Assembly: GCF_014203705.1 (NCBI RefSeq)
Contig: NZ_JACHJR010000001.1
Span: forward strand, 3,038,001 to 3,102,000
DNA length: 64,000 nucleotides
Reading direction: 5' to 3'
Source: Kitasatospora gansuensis
Lineage (GTDB): Bacteria; Actinomycetota; Actinomycetes; Streptomycetales; Streptomycetaceae
Shown here: in pieces, positions 27,695 through 37,337 of the stretch
Layout of the letters: each line of letters opens with the position of its first letter
How positions within the stretch are numbered: the stretch's first letter is position 1
Notes under the pieces: model-generated
What the model was told of the DNA's origin: nothing
Seen by the model: the letters and a program-made list of their open reading frames with translations, nothing else
Database searches by the model: none
Translations under genes and position numbers: made by a program

Positions 27695-29563
27695 TCAGTT
27701 CTTTTTGGCGCGCGAGGCCGTACGGCCACGCTCCTTGGCGTCCAGGACGACCTTGCGGATGCGCACGGTCTCCGGGGTCACCTCGATGCACTCGTCCTCG
27801 CGGCAGAACTCGAGGCTCTGCTCCAGCGAGAGCTTGCGCGGCGGCACCAGGTTCTCGGTGGTGTCGGAGGAAGCGGCACGCATGTTGGTGAGCTTCTTCT
27901 CCTTGGTGATGTTGATGTCCATGTCGTCCTGGCGCGAGTTCTCGCCGACGATCATGCCCTCGTACACCTCGGTGGTGGGCTCGACGAAGAGCGTGCCACG
28001 CTCCTGGATGCCCATCATCGCGAACGGCGTCACGACGCCCGCGCGGTCGGCCACCAGCGAACCGTTGTTGCGCATCCGGAGCTCGCCGAACCACGGCTCG
28101 TGGCCCTCGAAGATGGAGTGCGCGATACCCGTGCCACGGGTGTCGGTCAGGAACTGGGTACGGAAGCCGATCAGGCCACGCGACGGGACGATGAACTCCA
28201 TGCGCACCCAGCCGGAGCCGTGGTTCGTCATGGTCTCCATCCGGCCCTTGCGGGTCGCCATCAGCTGGGTGATGGCACCGAGGTACTCCTCGGGGCTGTC
28301 GATGGTCATCCGCTCGACCGGCTCGTGGGTCTTGCCGTTGATGACCTTGGTGACCACCTGCGGCTTGCCGACGGTGAGCTCGAACAGCTCCCGGCGCATG
28401 GTCTCGACCAGGATGGCGAGCGCCAGCTCACCACGGCCCTGGACCTCCCAGGCGTCCGGACGCTCGGTCGGGAGCACGCGGAGCGAGACGTTACCGATCA
28501 GCTCACGGTCCAGGCGGTCCTTCACCATGCGGGCGGTGACCTTGTGGCCCTTGCCGCCCTTGCCGACCAGCGGCGAGGTGTTGGTGCCGATGACCATCGA
28601 GATGGCCGGCTCGTCGACCGTGATCAGCGGCAGCGCGATCGGGTTCTCCGGGTCGGCCAGGGTCTCGCCGATCATGATGTCCGGGATACCCGCGACGGCG
28701 CAGATGTCGCCGGGGCCGGCCACCTCGGCCGGCTTGCGGGTGAGCGCCTCGGTCATCAGCAGCTCGGTGATCTTGACGTTCTGGATCGTGCCGTCGCGCT
28801 TGATCCACGCGACCTGCTGACCCTTGCGCAGCTCGCCCTGCTCGACGCGGCAGAGCGCGATACGGCCGAGGAAGTTGTCGGCGTCCAGGTTGGTGACGTG
28901 GGCCTGGAGCGGCGCGGCGTCGTCGTAGACCGGGGCCGGGACGTGCTCCAGGATGGTGGAGAAGAACGGCTCCAGCGAGTCGCTGTCGGCCGGGACCGTG
29001 CCGTTCTCGGGCTTGGTCATCGAGGCCACGCCGTCACGCGCACAGGCGTAGACGATCGGGAACTCGATCTGGTCCTCGGTCGCGTCCAGGTCCAGGAACA
29101 GGTCGTAGGTCTCGTTGATGACCTCGTCGATCCGGGAGTCCGGGCGGTCCGTCTTGTTGATGCAGAGGATGACCGGAAGCTTGGCGGTCAGCGCCTTGCG
29201 GAGCACGAAGCGGGTCTGCGGCAGCGGACCCTCGGAGGCGTCCACCAGCAGCACGACGGCGTCGACCATGGACAGGCCGCGCTCGACCTCGCCACCGAAG
29301 TCGGCGTGGCCGGGGGTGTCGATGATGTTGATGGTGATCGGCGCGCCACCCTCCTTGGGGTGGTACTTCACCGCCGTGTTCTTCGCGAGAATGGTGATGC
29401 CCTTCTCGCGCTCCAGGTCGTTGGAGTCCATCATCCGGTCGTCGAGGTGCTGGTGGGCGGCGAAGGCACCGGCCTGCTTCAGCATGGCGTCGACCAGGGT
29501 CGTCTTGCCGTGGTCGACGTGGGCGACGATGGCAACGTTACGAATGTCACTGCGCGTGGGCAT
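27695..29563 (-). CDS. typA: Translational GTPase TypA/BipA
   Basis: Ribosome-associated GTPase (622 aa) of the EF-G-like superfamily, involved in ribosome assembly and stress adaptation. G1 AHVDHGKTT (14-22), switch II DTPGHADF and G4 NKTD are intact, followed by beta-barrel, EF-G III/V-like and the TypA-specific C-terminal domain with the FVEPTTEVYEGMIVG segment. GGGAG lies 11 nt upstream of ATG 29563. Full length for the family. In streptomycetes it neighbours the bldK transporter genes. Confidence 0.97.
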   Translation of the reverse strand: MPTRSDIRNVAIVAHVDHGKTTLVDAMLKQAGAFAAHQHLDDRMMDSNDLEREKGITILAKNTAVKYHPKEGGAPITINIIDTPGHADFGGEVERGLSMVDAVVLLVDASEGPLPQTRFVLRKALTAKLPVILCINKTDRPDSRIDEVINETYDLFLDLDATEDQIEFPIVYACARDGVASMTKPENGTVPADSDSLEPFFSTILEHVPAPVYDDAAPLQAHVTNLDADNFLGRIALCRVEQGELRKGQQVAWIKRDGTIQNVKITELLMTEALTRKPAEVAGPGDICAVAGIPDIMIGETLADPENPIALPLITVDEPAISMVIGTNTSPLVGKGGKGHKVTARMVKDRLDRELIGNVSLRVLPTERPDAWEVQGRGELALAILVETMRRELFELTVGKPQVVTKVINGKTHEPVERMTIDSPEEYLGAITQLMATRKGRMETMTNHGSGWVRMEFIVPSRGLIGFRTQFLTDTRGTGIAHSIFEGHEPWFGELRMRNNGSLVADRAGVVTPFAMMGIQERGTLFVEPTTEVYEGMIVGENSRQDDMDINITKEKKLTNMRAASSDTTENLVPPRKLSLEQSLEFCREDECIEVTPETVRIRKVVLDAKERGRTASRAKKN

Positions 29564-29796
29564 GCTGAGCGAAACTCCCGGATCGTGGGTTACGGCGCCC
29601 GGCTGCGTTCAGCGTTGATCAGCGTCTTCGCCGCGGCCGACCTGCGATCACTGTTGATCGCTGCCGCCCGTTCCGCCTGCTACTACCGGTCCACCCGCCG
29701 GGCACGACATGCCACGGCTTCCTCCTATGGTACGTGGAACCACCCAGGGCCACCGAAACGGGCAGGCCGGACGGGTACCGCCGCAGGTCCGGAGCG

Positions 29797-31524
29797 TCAG
29801 CCGCGGCGGAGTCCGAGGTCCTGGAAGCGCGGCGAGGCGAAGCCGAAGGCGCCCGCGTTCGCCACCTCGTCACGGACCGCGACCAGGTCCGGACGCTGGT
29901 AGAGCGGGACGGAGTGGGCCAGCTGCCAGATCCGGGCGTCGGCCTTCTGCAGCACGGCCTGCCGGGCCCCCGGATCGAGTTCGGCCGCCGCCTCGGCGAG
30001 CAGGTGGTCGATCTCCTCGCTGCCGGTCCTGGCGTAGTTGCGGCCGACCACCGGCAGCCCGTCCGGGCCTGGCTGGGGCTTGCTGTACCGGGCGGTCGCG
30101 CCGGTCGCGTCCGCCGTGGCCGGCCAGGAGAACAGGGCCAGGTCGTACTCACCGGTGGCCAGGTGGTCGCGCAGGAAGCTCTCCGCCGGGACGGCCTGCG
30201 GGCGCACCGCGATGCCCGCCCCGGCCAGGTCCGCGGTGAGCGCGTCCGCCACCCGGCGGGCGGAGGCGGAGCCGTCCGGGATCAGCAGGCCGAGCGTCAG
30301 CTCCTTGCCGTCCTTGCTGCGGGCCGCGCCGCCGGTGTGCCAGCCGGCCCGGTCGAGCAGCTCGGCGGCGGAGGCGGTGCCGAGGGCGGTGCCGTTGTCC
30401 TGGTAGCCCTCCTGACCCGCCATCAGCAGGTGGTGCCCGAGCGGTACGGCGGCCAGTCCGAACGGGGTGACGGCGGCCTCGGCGACCCGCTGCCGGTCGA
30501 CCGCGCGGGCCACCGCCCGGCGGACGTCGGGGTCGGCCAGCGGGCCCCGGGTGCCGTTCAGGGTGAGCTGGGCGAAGGACGGGGCGGCGGCCCGGTGCAG
30601 CTTCAGGCCCGGCAGCGCCTCGGCCCGGCGCAGCGCCTGGGCGGACGCCTCGGCGAGGGCGGCCGCGTCCGGCGGGGCGGCGCTGGTCTTGGCGTTGGCC
30701 GGGGCCGCGTGGTCGACGGTGTCGGTGAGCGCGGCGATGTCCAGCTTTCCCTGGTCCAGGGCGTCCAGCCGCCCGGCGGCCGGGGTGGCCAGGAAGTCGA
30801 TGGCCTCCGCCTTGGCCGGGTCGCCCCACCACTGCGGGTTGCGGACCACGGTCGCCCGGCCGCCCGCCCGGTCGTACGTCTTCACGGTGAACGGGCCGGC
30901 TGACGGGGCGTTGGTCAGCGGCTGGTTGAACGCGGCCGGGGTCGCGGTGGCGGCGGCCGGGTAGAGCGGGCTGAACAGCGTCCGCCAGCCGGCGTACGGC
31001 TGCTTGAAGGCGACCTTGACCTCGCGGGCGTCCGCGCCCTGGGTGACGGCGGCGATCGCGGCGTAGCCCGCCGGGTGCTCGCTGCGGTAGGCCGGGTCGG
31101 CGCCGTCGCCCAGGGCGTGCCACTGGGCGGTGAAGTCGGCGGCGGTGATCGGGGTGCCGTCGGTCCAGACCGCCTTCGGGTTGAGGCGGTAGGTGACGGT
31201 CTGCGGGCTCTGCCCGGCCGGGGTGGACTCGGCGGCGGTCAGGTAGTCCGGGTCGGTGGTGGGGCGGGCGTGGTCGTCCAGCCGGAACAGGTGCGGCAGC
31301 AGGGCCCCGGTGAGCAGCTCGGTGTCGGCGGTGGCCTCCGGCTGGAACACGTTGAGCGTCGCCGGGACCGCCTCCACCGCCCACCGCAACGTCCCGCCGT
31401 CCCGGACCTGGTCACGGTCGACGGCGGTGAGGTCGGACGCCGCCGGCTGGGCCGAGCGGTCCTCGGAACAGCCGGCCAGCGACATGGTCAGAACGGCAAC
31501 GGCGAGGAGCTGACGGGCACGCAT
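29797..31524 (-). CDS. Orphan peptide-binding lipoprotein (SBP_bac_5 family)
   Basis: Extracellular solute-binding lipoprotein (575 aa) with signal MRARQLLAVAVLTMSLAGC (lipobox LAGC) and the SBP_bac_5 fold marked by VTYRLNPKAVWTDGTPITAADF. No permease or ATPase is adjacent, so it must feed a transporter elsewhere (perhaps one of the three nearby) or act as a sensor or chaperone. It is unusually rich in Ala and poor in aromatic residues near the ligand region, and is only distantly related to the other three receptors. The ATG at 31524 gives a perfect signal peptide, but GGGAG is only 1 nt away from it, so initiation is unusual; the frame is open to 31590. Confidence 0.88.
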   Translation of the reverse strand: MRARQLLAVAVLTMSLAGCSEDRSAQPAASDLTAVDRDQVRDGGTLRWAVEAVPATLNVFQPEATADTELLTGALLPHLFRLDDHARPTTDPDYLTAAESTPAGQSPQTVTYRLNPKAVWTDGTPITAADFTAQWHALGDGADPAYRSEHPAGYAAIAAVTQGADAREVKVAFKQPYAGWRTLFSPLYPAAATATPAAFNQPLTNAPSAGPFTVKTYDRAGGRATVVRNPQWWGDPAKAEAIDFLATPAAGRLDALDQGKLDIAALTDTVDHAAPANAKTSAAPPDAAALAEASAQALRRAEALPGLKLHRAAAPSFAQLTLNGTRGPLADPDVRRAVARAVDRQRVAEAAVTPFGLAAVPLGHHLLMAGQEGYQDNGTALGTASAAELLDRAGWHTGGAARSKDGKELTLGLLIPDGSASARRVADALTADLAGAGIAVRPQAVPAESFLRDHLATGEYDLALFSWPATADATGATARYSKPQPGPDGLPVVGRNYARTGSEEIDHLLAEAAAELDPGARQAVLQKADARIWQLAHSVPLYQRPDLVAVRDEVANAGAFGFASPRFQDLGLRRG

Positions 31525-31589
31525 CTCCCGAGTGAAACGGTCACCACGGGCCTGGCCGGCCTGACACGGCGTCAGCGTGCTCAGAAACA

Positions 31590-31697
31590 CCCGGTTGCAC
31601 TACCCAGGGGCTCGTGCGGGTCACTGCGAAAGTTCCTGACCATCTACGCAGGTTGAACGCTCCCGAGGTCGGCGCCGCCGTTCCCCGGGCCCCTGGT
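31590..31697. repeat. Intergenic repeat R1, shortened copy
   Basis: Aligns to 40268-40401: shared blocks CCGGTTGCACTA, CCAGGGGCTCG, GGGTCACTGCGAAAGT, CCTGACCA, CGAGGTCGGCG and GTTCCCCG/GCCCCTGG. About 27 bases after the first arm are missing here, so the terminal palindrome is reduced to CCAGGGGC / GCCCCTGG. Lies between the orphan lipoprotein gene (start) and the SpoIIE phosphatase gene (stop). Confidence 0.75.
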
Positions 31698-31717
31698 GGC
31701 TGATGCCCGGAGGGCCA

Positions 31718-34240
31718 CTAGAGGGCCAGTTCGAACCAGACGATCTTGCCGTTGGGGGTACGGCGGCTGCCCCAGCGTTCGGCGAGGAGGCTGACGAGTT
31801 GGAGGCCGCGGCCGCCTTCGTCGGTCTCCTGGGCGCGGCGTTGGCGGGGCTGGGCGTAGCCGTCGTCCCAGACTTCGCAGACCACCGTGCGGTCCCGGAG
31901 CAGCCGTAGGCGGATGTCGCCGCGGCCGTGCCGGAGGGCGTTCGTGACCAGTTCGCTGACCAGGAGTTCGGTGGTGTCGACCAGTTCGTCCAGGCCGCGG
32001 CCCCGCAGCCAGGAGCAGGCGCGTTCGCGGGCCTTGCCGACCGAGGTGGGTTCGGAGGGGAGCCGCCAGTCGCCGACGGCGTCCTCGGGGAGGGGCTGGA
32101 CCTTGGCCATCAGGAGGGCGATGTCGTCCTCGCCGTGATGCGGGATCAGCTCGTGCAGGACCTCGTCGCAGAGGCTCTCCAGCTCGCGGGAGCCGCCGGT
32201 GAGGGCGGTCCGGAAGGCGCGCAGGCCCTCGTCCAGCTGGTGCTTGCGGGACTCCACCAGGCCGTCGGTGTAGAGGCCGAGCACGGCGCCGTCCGGCAGC
32301 GTGACGGTGACCTCCTCGAAGGGCTCGCCGCCGACGCCGAGCGGGAGGCCGGGCGGGACCTCGAGCATCCGGGCGGGCTCGCCGGGGCTGAGCAGGACGG
32401 GTGGCAGGTGGCCCGCGTTGGCGAAGATGCAGCGCTGCTTGACGGCGTCGTAGACGGCGTAGACGCAGGTGGCGAGGTAGACCTCGGCCTCCTCGCCGGG
32501 GGCGGTGGTGTCGCCGCCGAGGCCGCGGGCGATCTCGTCGAGGGCGGTGAGCACCTCGGCCGGGTCGAGTTCGAGCAGGGCCAGGGTGCGGACGGCGGTG
32601 CGGAGTTGGCCCATCGCGACGGCGGCGCGCAGGCCGCGGCCCATCACGTCGCCGATCACCAGGGCGGTCCGGCTGCCGGGCAGCGGGATGACGTCGAACC
32701 AGTCGCCGCCGACCTCGGTGTTGTTGTTGCTGGGCAGGTAGCGGCGGGCGATCTCCAGGCCGGTGGCGGCCGGGTTGCCCGGGGGGAGCAGGCTGCGCTG
32801 GAGGATCAGCGCGCGCTCGTGCTCGCGGCGGTAGAGCCGGGCGTTGTCGACGCAGACGGCGGCGCGGGCGACCAGCTCCTCGGCGATCGCCACGTCCCGG
32901 GCGTCGAAGGGTTCGCTGCCGATCGCGCGGGAGAGCTGGACCAGGCCGAGCACCTGGTCGCGGGCGACCAGCGGGACCACCAGGGTGGAGCGCAGCAGCG
33001 GGTCGGGGCCCGGCTGCGGGACCACGCTGCGGCCGGTGCGCAGCGCGCGGGCGTGCGGGGAGCGGCGGGGGTAACAGAGCGAGCCGCCGGCCTCGGCGAC
33101 CGGGACGGCGCCCTCGGCCCCGAGCACGCTGGAGGCGCCGCCGACCACGCTGGAGACGGCCACCCGGCGCAGCTCGCCGCAGCCGTCGGCGGTGCCGGTC
33201 TGGCCGGAGACCGGGCCGGACTCGCCGGACAGCAGGGCGGTGTAGAGGTCGACGCTGGCCAGGTCGCAGAACTGCGGGACGATCACGTCGAGCAGTTCCT
33301 TGGCGGTGGTCTCCAGGTCGAGGGTGGAGCCGATGTGGGTGCTGGCCTCGTTCAGCAGCGCCAGGCTGCGCCGGACCCCGGCCGCCTCGCGCTCGGCGAC
33401 ATGACGGCTCGTCACGTCCAGCACCTGGCCGGCCACGCCCATCGGGCGGCCGTTGGCGCTGTTCAGCCGGTACAGCGAGATCGCCCAGCGGCGGCCGCCG
33501 TCCCGGGCCGGCACCGTGGAGGTGCGCGGGACCGCGCCGGTGAAGCGCAGGTCGAGCACCGGGCCGCCGCCCGCCAGCACCTTGCGCAGCGCGACCATCA
33601 GCCGGTCCGCCTCGCCGGGCAGGAACAGGTCGTACGGGTTGAGCCCGGGCAGTTCGTGGGTAGGCAGGCCGACGGCGGAGGCGAAAGCCTGGTTCACCCG
33701 CTGCAGGCGCAGCTCGGGGTCGAACAGGAAGAAGCCGGTCGGGGTCTGCCCGAAGACCGCCTCGGAGGCGGCCAGGTCGGTCTCGATCCGGCGCAGCCGG
33801 CCGAGGTCGACGGCCAGGCAGGTGGCGCCCGGGGTGCCGCTGTCTGGCATCACGTACAGCTCGGCCAGGCCCTCGGCGCCAGTGGCGTCCCGGTACGGGG
33901 CGGTGCCGACCCACTCCTCGCCCGCGAGGATGCTCTCGAGCCGGGCCCGGCCGCGCTGCCAGAGCTCGCGCGGCACGAAGGTGGTCACCGGGTCGGTGCC
34001 GACCGCCTCCTCGGCGGCGACGCCGAAGAACTCGGCCGCGCGGGCGCTCCACTGGGTGATCCGGCCGTCCGGGCCGATCGCGAAGGTGGCGACCCGGATG
34101 TAGTCGTAGATCGTGCCGGACTTGTCGTAGTCACCCCAGTCGGCGACCGCGGCCGCCCGGAGCTTCGGACCGCTCGGCTGCCCGGGCACGGCGACATGGC
34201 CGCTGTCGCTCGACGCTTTCCACGCCGGGATGCTGTTCAA
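31718..34240 (-). CDS. SpoIIE-family protein phosphatase with PAS, GAF and HATPase domains
   Basis: Multi-domain PP2C-type Ser/Thr phosphatase (840 aa), likely acting in partner-switching control of sigma factors through anti-sigma antagonists. Order: PAS (about 45-150), PAS (160-275), GAF (300-470), SpoIIE catalytic domain (480-700; EVGGDWFDVIPLPG and IGDVMGRGLRAA), then an RsbW-like HATPase (727-836) with LLVSELVTNALRHG and DEGGRGLQLV. Because phosphatase and anti-sigma-like kinase are in one chain, it can both phosphorylate and dephosphorylate partners. The TTG at 34240 is preceded by GGAGGGG at ideal spacing and is preferred; ATG codons further up at 34297/34300 have no site. Confidence 0.9.
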   Translation of the reverse strand: MNSIPAWKASSDSGHVAVPGQPSGPKLRAAAVADWGDYDKSGTIYDYIRVATFAIGPDGRITQWSARAAEFFGVAAEEAVGTDPVTTFVPRELWQRGRARLESILAGEEWVGTAPYRDATGAEGLAELYVMPDSGTPGATCLAVDLGRLRRIETDLAASEAVFGQTPTGFFLFDPELRLQRVNQAFASAVGLPTHELPGLNPYDLFLPGEADRLMVALRKVLAGGGPVLDLRFTGAVPRTSTVPARDGGRRWAISLYRLNSANGRPMGVAGQVLDVTSRHVAEREAAGVRRSLALLNEASTHIGSTLDLETTAKELLDVIVPQFCDLASVDLYTALLSGESGPVSGQTGTADGCGELRRVAVSSVVGGASSVLGAEGAVPVAEAGGSLCYPRRSPHARALRTGRSVVPQPGPDPLLRSTLVVPLVARDQVLGLVQLSRAIGSEPFDARDVAIAEELVARAAVCVDNARLYRREHERALILQRSLLPPGNPAATGLEIARRYLPSNNNTEVGGDWFDVIPLPGSRTALVIGDVMGRGLRAAVAMGQLRTAVRTLALLELDPAEVLTALDEIARGLGGDTTAPGEEAEVYLATCVYAVYDAVKQRCIFANAGHLPPVLLSPGEPARMLEVPPGLPLGVGGEPFEEVTVTLPDGAVLGLYTDGLVESRKHQLDEGLRAFRTALTGGSRELESLCDEVLHELIPHHGEDDIALLMAKVQPLPEDAVGDWRLPSEPTSVGKARERACSWLRGRGLDELVDTTELLVSELVTNALRHGRGDIRLRLLRDRTVVCEVWDDGYAQPRQRRAQETDEGGRGLQLVSLLAERWGSRRTPNGKIVWFELAL

Positions 34241-34563
34241 CGGTCCGATCCCCTCCAACCCGCGCCCATCCGGATGTCGAGAACACCGAGTATTCATCAT
34301 CGGAGGGCAGGCGCACACGCCCCCAACATCACAACATCGACTCAGGACTCCACTTCCCTGCTCCTCCTTACCCGGGGGAGCCTGTTCGAACCACCGGCGG
34401 GCCGCAAGATCGCTGGTCGGGCGGCCGGGCCCCCGGGTCTCCACAAGTCTTCACAAGTTACCGACGGGTCTGACAAGATCGTGCGCCGCGCCTTGTTCCG
34501 GCCAGGACAACCACCGTCGTCCGGCCCGGTGGGCGCCTCGATCTCGTCCAGGGGGACTCTGTC
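34241..34563. other. Divergent intergenic region between SpoIIE gene and secreted protein gene
   Basis: 323 bp with no convincing gene. Two CACAAGT direct repeats near 34443-34458 lie upstream of the secreted protein gene and could be a regulatory site. No clear -35/-10. Confidence 0.4.
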
Positions 34564-37314
34564 ATGCGCTCATCCCGCGTCGCCGGTCTGGCTGCGCTCG
34601 TCCTGTCCGTCACCGGCGGCCTGCCACTGGCCCTGCCGGCCTCGGCCGCGGCAGGCACGCTGTACGTCGACAACAACGTCAACTGCTCCGACACCGGCGG
34701 CGGTTCGCAGGCCCTGCCGTACTGCACGGTCGGCGCCGCCGCGAAGGCGGCCCAGCCCGGGCAGACCGTCCGGATCGGCAAGGGCCGGTACGAGGAGCCG
34801 CTGGTGCCGGCCCGTTCCGGTACGCCGGGGTCGCCGATCACCTTCACGGGAGCGGGCGGCTCGGCCACCGAACTCGACAACGGCGGCCCGGCGGTCAGCC
34901 TGGTCGGGCTGCACGATGTGGTGGTCAGCGGGCTCAAACTGACCGGCCATCAGGAGGTCGTGGCCATCCGGGACTCCAGCCGGATCGGGCTGGACGGGCT
35001 GACCGTGAACGGCGTCGGGACGGCCGGCCGGGCCGGGGTGTGGATCGGGCCCGGCAGCGCCGAGGTGACGCTGAGCCGCACCCGGATCACCAGCGACAGC
35101 GGTGCCGGCGTACAGGTCGAGGGCGGCGCGACCGGTGTCGTGCTGACCACCAACCTGGTCTCCGCCGTGAACGCCCGGGGCATCGCGGTCACCGACTCCC
35201 CCGGCGCCGTGGTGAACGGCAACTCGGTGTACGGCAGTTGCGGCCCCGGCGTGGAGCTGGCCGGGGCGTCCGGCGGCGCGGTGGTGAAGAACAACGCGCT
35301 GACCCTGGCCACTCCGGGCGACGACCCGTGCAAGGACGTCGCACCGGTCGACCTGGCCGTCTCGGCGGCCTCGGTGCCCGGCACCGTGGCCGACTACAAC
35401 TACCTCGCCACCGGCACCAGCAGGCCCTACCGCTGGGCCGGCACGGAGTACCGCGACGTGGCCGCCTTCCGGGCCGCCACCGGCCAGGGCGGGCACGACC
35501 TGAGCGGGCCGCGCGGCCTGCCGACCAACCCGGTCGAGTACTCGCCGCTGATCGACTCGGCGGACCCCACCGCCCCCGGCACGCTGGCCACCGACCTGAA
35601 CGGCCGGGCCAGGACCGACGACCCGCTGGTCGCCAACTCCGGCACCGGAAATGGCTTCCACGACCGGGGCGCGGTCGAGCGCCAGGACCCGTTCACCTTC
35701 GACGTGGACGTCCAGCGCAGCTTCACCGGCGACTCGAACACCGACATCACCATCAGCGACTGGAGCAGCTCGCCCTGGACTCCGGGCGCCGCCGTCGACT
35801 CCTCGGTGGACTTCGGCGACGGCAGCGCCCGGGTCTCCCCGATACCCGCCCAACTGACCCACACCTACCCGCGCTTCGGCAGCTACACCGTCACCGCCAC
35901 CGCCACCAACGCGCTCGGCGTCGCCCGTACGGTCGTCAAGCAGGTCACCGTCGCCGAGCCGGTGCTCAAGCCCTCACTGACCGTCAGCCGGCAGGACGAC
36001 CTGCCGCTGGACACCGACCCGCTCCGGGTGAAGGCCATCGCCGGGGCGGAGACCAGCCGGCCGGTGACCGGGTACAGCTACGACTTCGGCGACGGCACCC
36101 CGGCCGGGGCCGACGCCTCGCACCGCTACGCCAAGCCCGGCAGCTACACCGTCACGGTCACCGCCACGGACACCAAGGGCCGGACCGCCAAGGCCAGTTC
36201 GCCGATCACGGTGGGCGGCAGCTACCAGCAGCTGTACCGGCCGTCACGGCTGCTGGACAGCCGGACGGGCGGGCAGCCGGTCCGCTCCGGGCAGATCCTC
36301 AGCATCGACGTCACCAGCAACGTCGCCGCCCCCGAGGACGGCCAGGTGACCGCCGTGCTGCTGAACCTGACCGCCACCGACGCGAGCGGCAACGGCTTCG
36401 TCACCGCCTACCCCGGCGGCAGCGCGCGCCCCACCGTCTCCAGCCTCAACTACGCCACCGGGCAGACCGTGGCCAACTCGGTGGTGGTCCCGGTCGGCCC
36501 GGACGGCACCGTGCAGATCTACAACGGCGGCCCGGCGGTCGCCCTGCTGGCCGACATCACCGGCTACTGGACGGTCCGGCCCAACGGCCCCGCCAACAAC
36601 CTGACCTCGGCCCAGCAGACCCGGGTGCTGGACTCCCGGACCGGCGTCGGCGTCCCCAAGAACCGCATCGGCGGCGCCCTGGCGCCGGTCACCTTCCAGG
36701 TCCGGGACACGGCCGGGCTGCCGCCCGAGGCCAACGCGGTGGTGCTCAACGTGACCGCCACCGAGTCGGCGGGCCCCGGCTACCTGACCGCCAACACGGC
36801 GAGCGACCCGGCCACCTCCAGCCTCAACTACGCGGCCGGGCAGACCGTCGCCAACCAGGTGACCCTCCCGATCGCCCCCGACGGCACGGTCACGCTGTAC
36901 AACGTGGGCTCCAGCCTGCACCTGGTCGCCGACGTCCAGGGCTTCTACTCCACCGCCCACGGCGCACCGTACGTCGCCACCGCGCCGACCCGGCTGCTGG
37001 ACACCCGCGAGGGCGGCCGCACCATCAGCCCGGCGGGCAGCGTCCGGGTCAAGGTCGCCGGCGTGGCCGGGGCCCCGGCCGGGGTGCGCAGCGTGCTGGT
37101 CAACCTGACCGTCACCGGGCCGACCACGGGGGGCTACCTGACCGCGTACGCGGGCGGCACCCCGCGGCCGAACACCTCGGCGGTGAACTTCACCCCGGGG
37201 GCGACCGTCCCCAACCTGGTCCTGGTCCCGGTCTCCGCCGACGGGTACATCGAGGTCTACAGCAGCGCCGCCCGCGCCGACGTGGTGGTCGACCTGCAGG
37301 GGTACACCGCCTGA
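34564..37314 (+). CDS. Secreted beta-helix/PKD-domain protein with three C-terminal RLLDTR-type repeats
   Basis: Exported protein (916 aa) with a Sec signal peptide of about 29 residues ending ASA. Residues 30-340 form a right-handed parallel beta-helix (pectate-lyase-like, with many V-x-G-N turns). Two PKD domains follow (about 379-465 and 470-549; VDFGDGSARVS and YDFGDGTPAG). The last 360 residues are three tandem repeats of about 120 aa, starting PSRLLDSRTG, TRVLDSRTG and TRLLDTREG and ending with LLADITGYW, LVADVQGFY and VVVDLQGYT. Such repeats are frequent in secreted actinobacterial proteins and may bind carbohydrate or cell surface. No LPXTG or membrane anchor. GGGGGA precedes ATG 34564. 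A polysaccharide-related role is likely but untested. Confidence 0.87.
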   Translation: MRSSRVAGLAALVLSVTGGLPLALPASAAAGTLYVDNNVNCSDTGGGSQALPYCTVGAAAKAAQPGQTVRIGKGRYEEPLVPARSGTPGSPITFTGAGGSATELDNGGPAVSLVGLHDVVVSGLKLTGHQEVVAIRDSSRIGLDGLTVNGVGTAGRAGVWIGPGSAEVTLSRTRITSDSGAGVQVEGGATGVVLTTNLVSAVNARGIAVTDSPGAVVNGNSVYGSCGPGVELAGASGGAVVKNNALTLATPGDDPCKDVAPVDLAVSAASVPGTVADYNYLATGTSRPYRWAGTEYRDVAAFRAATGQGGHDLSGPRGLPTNPVEYSPLIDSADPTAPGTLATDLNGRARTDDPLVANSGTGNGFHDRGAVERQDPFTFDVDVQRSFTGDSNTDITISDWSSSPWTPGAAVDSSVDFGDGSARVSPIPAQLTHTYPRFGSYTVTATATNALGVARTVVKQVTVAEPVLKPSLTVSRQDDLPLDTDPLRVKAIAGAETSRPVTGYSYDFGDGTPAGADASHRYAKPGSYTVTVTATDTKGRTAKASSPITVGGSYQQLYRPSRLLDSRTGGQPVRSGQILSIDVTSNVAAPEDGQVTAVLLNLTATDASGNGFVTAYPGGSARPTVSSLNYATGQTVANSVVVPVGPDGTVQIYNGGPAVALLADITGYWTVRPNGPANNLTSAQQTRVLDSRTGVGVPKNRIGGALAPVTFQVRDTAGLPPEANAVVLNVTATESAGPGYLTANTASDPATSSLNYAAGQTVANQVTLPIAPDGTVTLYNVGSSLHLVADVQGFYSTAHGAPYVATAPTRLLDTREGGRTISPAGSVRVKVAGVAGAPAGVRSVLVNLTVTGPTTGGYLTAYAGGTPRPNTSAVNFTPGATVPNLVLVPVSADGYIEVYSSAARADVVVDLQGYTA

Positions 37315-37337
37315 CGCACCGTCCGGAGGGCGATCAC

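Noticed and set aside
31928..34942. A 1004-codon open frame on the plus strand
   Set aside because: Antisense to the SpoIIE phosphatase gene, low-complexity translation without motifs.
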